A stretch of 7,747 nt of DNA from Gammaproteobacteria bacterium. GTDB taxonomy: Bacteria; Pseudomonadota; Gammaproteobacteria; Arenicellales; Poriferihabitantaceae. Positions within the stretch are counted from its first letter, which is position 1. The number at the start of each line of letters is the position of its first letter. This document shows, one piece after another, positions 1 to 5,858 of this stretch. The notes under the pieces are model-generated. The model worked only from the letters and a program-made list of their open reading frames with translations. It ran no database searches and was not told the origin of the DNA. The position numbers were made by a program, and so were the translations under genes. The DNA lies in NCBI GenBank assembly GCA_020027415.1, contig JAHRAW010000120.1, positions 1 through 7,747 of the forward strand, written 5' to 3'.

Positions 1-15
1 TGTAGTTCTCCCCGC

Positions 16-135
16 CGTCATTCCCGCGATCTTTTAAGCGGGAATCTGCGCCCAAATACACCCTACGATGGTGCCTGGAGATTCCCGCTTAAAGACTGCG
101 GAATGACGGCTAAAAAACAGATCGCGGGAATGACG
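16..135. repeat. MITE-like palindromic intergenic repeat, copy 1, with an extra end
   Basis: A perfect 16-base terminal inverted repeat (CGTCATTCCCGCGATC at 16-31, its complement at 120-135) encloses a second perfect 14-base inverted repeat (34-47 against 79-92, core AAGCGGGAATCT). Compared with copy 2 at 4311-4393, the normal right end is the degenerate GCGGAATGACG at 98-108 (one G missing). The intact right end at 116-135 follows as an extra half-copy after a short A-run. The element has no coding capacity. It lies about 50 bases past the uvrD stop, so uvrD transcripts would run into it and could fold into a long hairpin. Repeats with GTCATTCCCGC ends are common in proteobacterial intergenic DNA; I cannot assign a named family. 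Confidence 0.8.
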
Positions 136-186
136 AGATGGCCGGGTTGGCTTGAAGGAGCGAGTCGGTCACGCTGAAATCCATGC

Positions 187-2391
187 TTACAAGACTTCCA
201 AGTTGGCGTATGCGGATACCAGCCATTTGCGTCCGGCGTCGGCGAAATTGACTTGAATGCGGGCGTGCTCGCCGTGCCCTTCTCGTTCCACCACGGTGCC
301 TTCGCCGAATTTTTTGTGGCGCACCTGCTGCCCCGGGGTCAGTTCGCCGCCCCGCCCATTGACCGCGCGCGCGGCGGGGTGTTGACCGCGCCCGCGCCCG
401 CGATGAGGTCGTTCGGCGGCGAGGTTGCCGGCGATACCCGTGCCGCCGCCGCCGATTAGTTCGGTATATTCCGCCGGAATTTCATGCACGAAACGCGAAC
501 GGGGGTTGTATTTTTCGCTGCCGTAGAGGCGTCTCACTTCGGCGTAACAGATGGTTAATTGTTGCATCGCGCGGGTCATGCCGACATAGCAAAGCCGCCG
601 TTCTTCTTCCAGCCGCCCGGGCTCTTGTAAGGAACGCTGATGCGGAAAAATGCCCTCCTCCACGCCGCACAAAAACACCAGCGGGAACTCCAATCCTTTG
701 GCGGCGTGCAAAGTCATTAGTTGCACGCAATCTTCCCACTCGGCGGCTTGCCCTTCGCCGGCTTCCAGCGCGGCATGCGCAAGGAAGCGCGACAACGCGT
801 CCATCGGTTGCAAGTCGGTGGCGGGGTCCACGGTGAAGTTGCGCGCCGCAGTGACTAATTCTTCCAGGTTCTCCGCCCGACTCTGCGCGCGCTCGCCGGG
901 CTGTTCTTTGTAATGCGCCAACAAGCCGCTGTGAATCAACACATGGTCGGTGGCTTCGTCCAATTCAATGGCGGCGACGGCGTCCGCCATCTCTTGGATG
1001 CGGAGTTGAAACTGGTGCATTGCCGCCACCGCGCGCGGCGGCAGTTGCTCGGCGGCGATGATTTGCGCGCACGCCTGCCACATGGAAATTTGCGCTTGCT
1101 GCGCATGCCGACGAATCTCGGCCACCGTTTTCACGCCGAGGCCGCGCGGCGGCACATTGACGATGCGTTCAAAGGCCGGGTCGGAATCACGATTGACCAT
1201 CAGCCGTAAATAGGCGAGCGCGTCCTTGATTTCGGCGCGCTCAAAAAAGCGCATGCCGCCGTATACCCGATACGGCAATCCGGCGGATAGCAGTTGCTCT
1301 TCAAACACGCGCGATTGGGCGTTGGAACGATACAAAATGGCGGTGCTGTCGCGCCGATTGCCGCGCGCCACCCAGTTTTCAATGTTGTGCAACACGAAGC
1401 GGGCTTCGTCTATTTCGGTGCGCGCCGCATAAATCTTAATCGGCGCGCCGGGCGCTTCGTCAGTCCATAACTCTTTGCCCAAGCGCCCGGAATTCTCGGC
1501 AATTACCGCGTTGGCGGCGTTTAGGATGTTACCGCTGGAACGGTAGTTTTGCTCCAAGCGGAACACTTGCGCGCCGCGAAAATGTTTTTCAAAAGTGAGC
1601 AGGTTTTCCACCCGCGCGCCGCGCCAGCCGTAAATGGATTGGTCATCATCGCCGACCGCGAATAGGTTGTTATGGGTCGCGCTGAGCAAGCGCAGCCATT
1701 GATACTGAATGGCGTTGGTGTCCTGAAACTCGTCCACCAATACATGCGTGAAACGTTGTTGGTAGGTTTCGCGGATGGTCTGGTTGCGGCGCAGCAGTTC
1801 CAGCGCGCGCAACAGCAGTTCGGCGAAATCCACCACCCCCAAACGCTGACACAATTGTTCGTAGTGCTGATAGATGCGCCGCAAGGTTTGTTGCTGAATG
1901 TCGTTGCCGGGCGGCAACTCCACGGCGCGGCGCGCGGCTTCTTTGTGGTGGTTGATCATCCACTGCGCCGGCCGCGGGGGCCATGCCTTTTCGTCCAAAC
2001 TCAACTCGCGCAGCACGCGGCGCAGCAGCCGATATTGGTCGTCGTTGTCTAAAATCTCAAAGCCCGACGGCAAGCCGGCCGCCTCATAATGAAGCCGCAG
2101 CAGCCGATGACACAAGGCATGAAAAGTGCCAATCCACATGCCGCCCAACGGTACGCGCAGCAACTCTTCTATGCGCGCGCGCATTTCATGCGAGGCTTTG
2201 TTGGTGAAGGTGACCGCGAGCATCGCCAGCGGCGAGACCTGTTGGGCTTGCACTAACCAAGCCACGCGGTGGGTCAGCACGCGGGTTTTGCCGCTACCGG
2301 CGCCCGCCAACACCAACAATGGCCCGGGCGTGGCGACGACGGCTTGCCGCTGGGCTGGGTTTAAGGGGTCAAGAATATGCGAGACATCCAT
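187..2391 (-). CDS. uvrD: UvrD DNA helicase II (superfamily 1A)
   Basis: ATP-dependent 3'-5' DNA helicase of nucleotide excision repair (removal of UvrC-incised oligonucleotides) and MutLS-directed mismatch repair; cytoplasmic. The 734-residue product is close to the usual length of about 720. SF1 motifs appear in order: Walker A GAGSGKT (30-36), motif Ia TFTNKA (61-66), GTFHALCHRLLR (about 88-99), Walker B VDEFQDTN (219-226), GDDDQSIYGWRGA (247-259), LEQNYRS (279-285), QLMTLHAAKGLEF (about 557-569) and EERRLCYVGMTRA (about 596-608). A Gly/Arg-rich linker (about 646-683) precedes the C-terminal module VRHKKFGEGT...KWLVSAYANLEVL, as in E. coli UvrD. I chose the ATG at 2391 because the product then begins MDVSHILDPLN, like E. 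coli MDVSYLLDSLN. The frame extends two codons to a TTG at 2397. No strong Shine-Dalgarno is visible. It is divergent from tpa. No CTG-N10-CAG LexA box was found in the 270 bases upstream. Confidence 0.97.
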   Translation of the reverse strand: MDVSHILDPLNPAQRQAVVATPGPLLVLAGAGSGKTRVLTHRVAWLVQAQQVSPLAMLAVTFTNKASHEMRARIEELLRVPLGGMWIGTFHALCHRLLRLHYEAAGLPSGFEILDNDDQYRLLRRVLRELSLDEKAWPPRPAQWMINHHKEAARRAVELPPGNDIQQQTLRRIYQHYEQLCQRLGVVDFAELLLRALELLRRNQTIRETYQQRFTHVLVDEFQDTNAIQYQWLRLLSATHNNLFAVGDDDQSIYGWRGARVENLLTFEKHFRGAQVFRLEQNYRSSGNILNAANAVIAENSGRLGKELWTDEAPGAPIKIYAARTEIDEARFVLHNIENWVARGNRRDSTAILYRSNAQSRVFEEQLLSAGLPYRVYGGMRFFERAEIKDALAYLRLMVNRDSDPAFERIVNVPPRGLGVKTVAEIRRHAQQAQISMWQACAQIIAAEQLPPRAVAAMHQFQLRIQEMADAVAAIELDEATDHVLIHSGLLAHYKEQPGERAQSRAENLEELVTAARNFTVDPATDLQPMDALSRFLAHAALEAGEGQAAEWEDCVQLMTLHAAKGLEFPLVFLCGVEEGIFPHQRSLQEPGRLEEERRLCYVGMTRAMQQLTICYAEVRRLYGSEKYNPRSRFVHEIPAEYTELIGGGGTGIAGNLAAERPHRGRGRGQHPAARAVNGRGGELTPGQQVRHKKFGEGTVVEREGHGEHARIQVNFADAGRKWLVSAYANLEVL

Positions 2392-2419
2392 TGCCAAATT
2401 GGATTTAGGGGCGGCGGCG

Positions 2420-2481
2420 GAGCGAGGCGAACCAAACCGAAAATGAAGCGAAGCGAAAACGAAACCCCGCGAACCTCGCTC
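2420..2481. repeat. 8-base inverted repeat in the uvrD leader region
   Basis: GAGCGAGG at 2420-2427 is matched by its exact complement CCTCGCTC at 2474-2481. The 46 bases between are rich in GCGAA and GAAA motifs. In the uvrD leader RNA this could close a stem, but the loop is long and the match may be chance in GC-rich DNA. Confidence 0.3.
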
Positions 2482-2501
2482 AGCAAACCCGTTGGTCGGC
2501 G

Positions 2502-2507
2502 ATTATA
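2502..2507 (-). promoter_or_regulatory. Putative -10 box of the uvrD promoter
   Basis: Read on the minus strand, these bases are a perfect TATAAT, which would start transcription near 2495 and give a leader of about 100 nucleotides before the uvrD ATG. No good -35 hexamer lies 16-18 bases upstream (the 17-base position reads CCCAAT), so this rests on the -10 match alone. Confidence 0.4.
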
Positions 2508-2573
2508 CAACCGCGCGCGCAACAATTGGGCTAACCGAGCGGGCGACTCTGGCTCTATCATCGGTTGCTTAGA

Positions 2574-2599
2574 TACAATAGCGTTAGCTTTACGCTAAC
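2574..2599 (+). promoter_or_regulatory. Putative tpa -10 box with overlapping operator-like palindrome
   Basis: TACAAT at 2574-2579 differs from the -10 consensus at one position. Four bases later lies a perfect palindrome, GTTAGC (2583-2588), TTTAC, GCTAAC (2594-2599), which would sit on the start of transcription. An outer CGGTTG/CAACCG pair (2562-2567 and 2599-2604) flanks the box. No recognisable -35 is present. This suggests, but does not prove, a regulated promoter in which a dimeric repressor could cover the start point. Confidence 0.38.
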
Positions 2600-2616
2600 A
2601 ACCGCCCACCGCCCAA

Positions 2617-2632
2617 GCCGCCATCGGGCGGC
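2617..2632 (+). other. GC-rich hairpin in the tpa leader
   Basis: GCCGCC (2617-2622) and GGCGGC (2627-2632) form a six-pair GC stem around an ATCG loop, about 30 bases before the tpa start codon. There is no following T-run, so it is not a standard terminator. It could affect translation or be incidental. Confidence 0.3.
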
Positions 2633-2661
2633 GGCAACCCAACCCCAAGCGAAACCAAACC

Positions 2662-4059
2662 ATGAACAGAACCTTGACTTCGGACGCTGCCAACCCGTTG
2701 GATAGCGACAAAATTTTCAGCGATGACAAGCAATTTATGTGGCATCACCTCAGCCAGCACAAACCGTTGCAGACCGCCAATCCATTGGTCATCGTGCACG
2801 GCGACGGCATGCGCGTGCGCGACCTCAACGGCAAAACTTATTTGGATGCAACCTCCGGCGGAGTATGGACAGTCAATGTCGGCTATGGGCGCGAAAGCAT
2901 CGCCAACGCGGTGCAGCAACAACTGGTGAAGATGTGCTACTTCGCCAACACCGCCGGCAACATTCCGGCGGCGCGCTTCGCCGAAAAGTTGCTCGCTAAA
3001 ATGCCCGGGCTCAGTCGGGTGTATTACTCCAACTCCGGCTCCGAAGCCAACGAAAAGGGCTATAAAATCGTGCGCCAACTCGCCGCCCTAAAAAACCACG
3101 GGCAAAAGCATAAAATCGTCTATCGCGCGCGCGATTATCACGGCACCACCATCACCGCGCTGAGCTCCAGCGGACAAGCCCAGCGCAAAGACCAATACGA
3201 ACCGTTCACCCCCGGCTTCGTCGAAATTCCGGACTGCCTCGCCTACCACGCGCCCAACGGCGATGACCCGGACTACGGCGTGCAAGCCGCGCGCGAGTTG
3301 GAAAAAGTCATTCTGCGCGAGGGACCGGACACGGTCGGTTCGGTGATATTGGAGCCGATTACCGCCGGCGGCGGGGTGATTGTGCCGCCGCCCGGCTATT
3401 TTGAAACGATTACCGAAATCTGCCGCAAATACGGCGTGCTGTTGCACTTGGATGAAGTGGTTTGCGGCTTGGGGCGCACCGGCAAATGGTTCGGTTACCA
3501 GCACTTTGACCTGCAACCGGATATCGTCACGATGGCAAAAGGCATCGCCAGCGGCTATGCCGCCGTTTCGGTCACCATCACCACCGAAGCACTATTCAAC
3601 GAATTTCTCGCCGAACCAACCGACCCGCTGCACTATTTTCGCGACATCAGCACCTTCGGCGGTTGCACCGCAGGACCGGCCGCGGCGCTGGAGAACTTGC
3701 GCATCATTGAACAAGAAAAGTTGTTGGAAAATGTGGTGGCGATGGGCGATTATCTAATGGGGCGGCTGGTGGAATTGCAAGACCAGCACCCGATAATCGG
3801 CGATGTGCGCGGCAAAGGGCTGTTTGTCGGCGTGGAGTTGGTCGCCGACCGCGCCTCCCGCCAACCGGTGGACGAAGCCACCGCGGCCGCGGTGGTGGCG
3901 GATTGTCTCAACCAGGGCGTGATGATTGGGTGCACCAACCGCAGCATTCCAGGCTATAACAATACCCTGTGTTTGAGCCCGGCGTTGATTTGCCAAAAAG
4001 ATGATCTGGACGAGATTCTCGCCGCGCTGGAGCAAGCGTTAGCGCGCGCCGCGGTATGA
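2662..4059 (+). CDS. tpa: Taurine:pyruvate aminotransferase (class III, PLP-dependent)
   Basis: Moves the amino group of taurine to pyruvate, giving sulfoacetaldehyde and L-alanine (EC 2.6.1.77), the entry step of one taurine degradation route; cytoplasmic. The 465-residue product has the class III fold: NSGSEANE phosphate-binding segment (124-131), PLP-pyridine aspartate D264 in LDEVVCGLGRTGKW, and Schiff-base lysine K293 in MAKGIASGYA. From memory, long stretches agree with Bilophila wadsworthia Tpa, including SGGVWTVNVGYGR, YRARDYHGTT, CGLGRTGKWFGYQHF, YFRDISTFGGCT and HPIIGDVRGKGLF, well beyond generic class III similarity. The N terminus is about 10 residues longer than in that protein; no strong Shine-Dalgarno decides the ATG. 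No sulfoacetaldehyde-processing gene (xsc or a reductase) and no taurine transporter is adjacent. Another omega-amino acid or hypotaurine as main substrate cannot be excluded. Confidence 0.85.
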   Translation: MNRTLTSDAANPLDSDKIFSDDKQFMWHHLSQHKPLQTANPLVIVHGDGMRVRDLNGKTYLDATSGGVWTVNVGYGRESIANAVQQQLVKMCYFANTAGNIPAARFAEKLLAKMPGLSRVYYSNSGSEANEKGYKIVRQLAALKNHGQKHKIVYRARDYHGTTITALSSSGQAQRKDQYEPFTPGFVEIPDCLAYHAPNGDDPDYGVQAARELEKVILREGPDTVGSVILEPITAGGGVIVPPPGYFETITEICRKYGVLLHLDEVVCGLGRTGKWFGYQHFDLQPDIVTMAKGIASGYAAVSVTITTEALFNEFLAEPTDPLHYFRDISTFGGCTAGPAAALENLRIIEQEKLLENVVAMGDYLMGRLVELQDQHPIIGDVRGKGLFVGVELVADRASRQPVDEATAAAVVADCLNQGVMIGCTNRSIPGYNNTLCLSPALICQKDDLDEILAALEQALARAAV

Positions 4060-4098
4060 CATTGCGATTGCAGGTATGAATTGGCGGCGTCAAAGCAA

Positions 4099-4175
4099 TG
4101 GTAGCTACGCCCTGACTTGAACAGGGGACCTCATCATTATGAGTGATGCGCTCTAACCGGCTGAGCTACGTAGCC
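4099..4175 (-). tRNA. tRNA-Met (CAT), elongator type
   Basis: A full 77-base cloverleaf read on the minus strand. It has acceptor GGCTACG/CGTAGCT, D arm GCTC-AGCCGGTTA-GAGC, anticodon arm CATCA-CTCATAA-TGATG with anticodon CAT at 4139-4141, variable loop AGGTC, T arm CCCTG-TTCAAGT-CAGGG, discriminator A and encoded CCA (4099-4101). The 5' half nearly matches the E. coli elongator tRNA-Met, and the first acceptor pair is not the unpaired C1-A72 of an initiator. One oddity is that the terminal pair is G1-U72 instead of G-C. It converges on tpa with a 39-base gap. Confidence 0.97.
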
Positions 4176-4225
4176 ATCGGCAATCGGCTTACCGCGCGGA
4201 TGCGCGAATGTTTCACTGCGCGGGG

Positions 4226-4254
4226 AGCATAACGTAATTGGCTGGCGCGCGCAA
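4226..4254 (-). promoter_or_regulatory. Putative tRNA-Met promoter
   Basis: On the minus strand, TTGCGC (4249-4254) and TATGCT (4226-4231) are separated by 17 bases and followed by a GC-rich CCCCGCGC stretch. Such a GC-rich discriminator is usual in stringently controlled stable-RNA promoters. Predicted start is near 4219, leaving a 5' leader of about 44 bases. Both hexamers are imperfect (3 of 6 and 4 of 6). Confidence 0.4.
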
Positions 4255-4310
4255 TCGCCCTTGGTCGCCGCGCTTGCAAATCTGGCAACTTTCATGCGTG
4301 GCGCTCACCT

Positions 4311-4393
4311 CGTCATTCCCGTGAAAGCGGGAATCTGCATGCGGGGGGTGCCGACAACAGGAGATTCCCGCTTAACAGATCGCGGGAATGACG
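4311..4393. repeat. MITE-like palindromic intergenic repeat, copy 2
   Basis: An 83-base element of the same family as copy 1 and in the same orientation. Ends are CGTCATTCCCGTG and CGCGGGAATGACG (12 of 13 complementary). An inner inverted repeat has AAGCGGGAATCT near 4325-4336 and AGATTCCCGCTT at 4362-4373. The right end (4374-4394) is identical over 21 bases to 116-136 in copy 1. The central loop differs from copy 1 apart from a shared GGTGCC. It has no coding capacity. It lies about 100 bases past the creatinase stop and could fold in a read-through transcript. Confidence 0.8.
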
Positions 4394-4497
4394 AAGAATA
4401 AACAACAACATCCCTCCCATTTAATACTTGCCAAACCACCAACAAAAGAGTATCTTCCCAACTCAGTCACGCTTCGGCGTACCCCTTTACTCAACCC

Positions 4498-5706
4498 TCA
4501 GCACAGCGGAATAATGTTGTGTTGCGGACCGTACGGAAAGCCGGTGATGTTTTCCGCTCCGTGTTGGTTGAGCACCAAAATATCGTGTTCGCGATAGCCG
4601 CCGGCGCCGGGCTGCCCGGCTGGAATCATAATCATCGGTTCCATAGAAATCACCATATTGGGCTGCAACACCGTATCCACATCCTCGCGCAACTCCAACC
4701 CCGCCTCGCGCCCGTAGTAGTGGCATAACACGCCGAAAGAATGCCCATAGCCGAAAGTTCGGTTTTGCAACAGCCCAAACGATTCGTAAATCTCATTAAG
4801 TTGGCGCGCGATATCGCCACAACGCGCGCCCGGTTTCAGCAACTTCAAACCGGCTTCATGCACCGCCACATTCAGCTCCCACAACTTAAGCGACGCGTCA
4901 TCAGCGTGCGCAAAAAACAAAGTGCGTTCCAGCGCGGTGTAGTAGCCGGCAATCATGGCAAAACAATTGAGCGATAAAATGTCGCCAGCCTGCACCCGCC
5001 GCGCGGTGAGCGGGTTGTGCGCGCCGTCGGTGTTAATGCCGGATTGAAACCACGTCCAAGTATCCATCAGCTCAGAATGCGGGAAACGTTTGGCAATCTC
5101 GCGCACCATGGCAGCGGTGGACGCCTGCGCCGCTTCGTATTCCGGCACGCCCTCGCGCACCGCATTGCGCAGCGCCGCCGCGCCCAGATCGCAGACTTGC
5201 GCGCCTTGCCGAATGTGCGCGATTTCCTCGTCCGATTTCAGCATACGCAAGCGCATGCACGGCGCGCCGATATCTTTGAACTGACAAGCCGGCAACGCCG
5301 CGCGCAGTTTTTCCATGGTTGTCACCTGGATATGATCGCACTCCACCCCGATGACGCCGCTGGACGGCGCGAGTTTCTGCACCGCGCGAAAATAGTTGTC
5401 GCGTTGCCAATCGGTATAAACGAGGTTGTCGCCGCCGAAGGTGCGCCGCCACGGCTGCCCGCCGTCAATGTTGGCGGAAATGGTCACCGCGCGCTGCGCA
5501 TCCACAAACAAACCATACGGACGACCAAAAGCGCAGTATAAAAAATCGCTGTAATAGTGGATATTGTGAATGGAGGTGAACAGCGCCGCGTCCAGGCCGT
5601 GGGTTGCCATGGCGGCGCGCAGTTTGGTGAGTCGGTCGGTAAATTCGCGCGCCGAAAAAGTGTGCGGCACGGGCGCGCCGTTGTGGATGGTTTTCAAGTC
5701 TTGCAT
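4498..5706 (-). CDS. Creatinase (creatine amidinohydrolase)
   Basis: Hydrolyses creatine to sarcosine and urea (EC 3.5.3.3); a cytoplasmic homodimer with the M24 'pita-bread' fold but no metal. The 402-residue product aligns almost without gaps to Pseudomonas putida creatinase (403 residues, recalled from memory), including HNI-YYSDFLYC-FGRPY, ANIDGGQPWRRT, VYTDWQRDNYF, MDTWTWFQSGINTDGAHNP, GYYTALERTL and GYGHSFG. Known active-site residues are all present with an offset of two: F60, R62, H230 (catalytic, equivalent to H232), E260, H322, R333, E356 and H374. The reading frame is open upstream to 5844, but the ATG at 5706 gives the family length and has GGAG ten bases before it, so I chose it. 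It is head to head with the M24-like gene at 5859. No creatininase, sarcosine oxidase or urease gene is in view. Confidence 0.95.
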   Translation of the reverse strand: MQDLKTIHNGAPVPHTFSAREFTDRLTKLRAAMATHGLDAALFTSIHNIHYYSDFLYCAFGRPYGLFVDAQRAVTISANIDGGQPWRRTFGGDNLVYTDWQRDNYFRAVQKLAPSSGVIGVECDHIQVTTMEKLRAALPACQFKDIGAPCMRLRMLKSDEEIAHIRQGAQVCDLGAAALRNAVREGVPEYEAAQASTAAMVREIAKRFPHSELMDTWTWFQSGINTDGAHNPLTARRVQAGDILSLNCFAMIAGYYTALERTLFFAHADDASLKLWELNVAVHEAGLKLLKPGARCGDIARQLNEIYESFGLLQNRTFGYGHSFGVLCHYYGREAGLELREDVDTVLQPNMVISMEPMIMIPAGQPGAGGYREHDILVLNQHGAENITGFPYGPQHNIIPLC

Positions 5707-5716
5707 GCGATGGATG

Positions 5717-5720
5717 CTCC
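5717..5720 (-). promoter_or_regulatory. Ribosome binding site of creatinase
   Basis: Minus-strand GGAG lies ten bases before the ATG at 5706. It supports the shorter 402-residue start over the upstream in-frame extension, whose residues match no creatinase N terminus and are partly translated from the 12-base repeats. Confidence 0.6.
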
Positions 5721-5740
5721 GGTGGTTGTGCGGTATGGTA

Positions 5741-5764
5741 TGAAATTGGAATTGAAATTGGCAT
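5741..5764. repeat. Tandem 12-base repeat in the divergent creatinase/M24 spacer
   Basis: TGAAATTGGAAT (5741-5752) is followed directly by TGAAATTGGCAT (5753-5764), 11 of 12 identical. It is an AT-rich island in the 152-base spacer between the two divergent start codons, where promoters and regulator sites are expected. The spacing of about one helical turn would suit two copies of a regulator on one face of the DNA; this is inference. Confidence 0.45.
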
Positions 5765-5858
5765 GCAAACAGAAAGCGGAATTTACCCTGCAACGGGCGG
5801 CATGCGGCGGGTGATCGGTTATCATCGCACTTCCTATCAACCACCTTCTTTGAATTTT

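Larger units (their letters stand above)
4176..4497. other. Intergenic stretch between tRNA-Met and creatinase 3' end
   Basis: This 322-base gap holds the putative tRNA promoter on its left and palindromic repeat copy 2 at 4311-4393. The remaining 104 bases (4394-4497) before the creatinase stop codon are AC-rich on the plus strand and show no convincing gene or terminator. The only structure seen there is a four-pair ACGC-CGAA-GCGT hairpin (minus strand) just past the creatinase stop, without a T-run. Confidence 0.6.

Noticed and set aside
1670..2207. Several overlapping long open frames opposite uvrD
   Set aside because: They are by-products of GC-rich coding sequence: the real gene has full helicase motifs throughout, and the opposite frames show low-complexity, unrecognisable protein.
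2392..2661. LexA-type SOS box upstream of uvrD, as in E. coli
   Set aside because: No CTG-N10-CAG pattern was found; the only CTG in the spacer (near 2549) has CGG at the required distance.
4060..4098. Rho-independent terminator between tpa and tRNA-Met
   Set aside because: Only a distant CATTGC/GCAATG pair is present, which overlaps the tRNA end and has no T-run.
4099..4175. tRNA-Met as an integration (att) site for a mobile island
   Set aside because: No integrase gene and no second copy of the tRNA 3' end was seen in the window.
5707..5844. In-frame N-terminal extension of creatinase (46 extra residues)
   Set aside because: The extension matches no creatinase, is partly translated from the tandem 12-mers, and the internal ATG at 5706 has a GGAG ribosome site and gives the family length.
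5763..5858. In-frame N-terminal extension of the M24-like protein (32 extra residues)
   Set aside because: Family members begin close to the HFTREEF segment; the extra residues overlap the divergent promoter region and look non-coding. The lack of a strong ribosome site at 5859 leaves some doubt.
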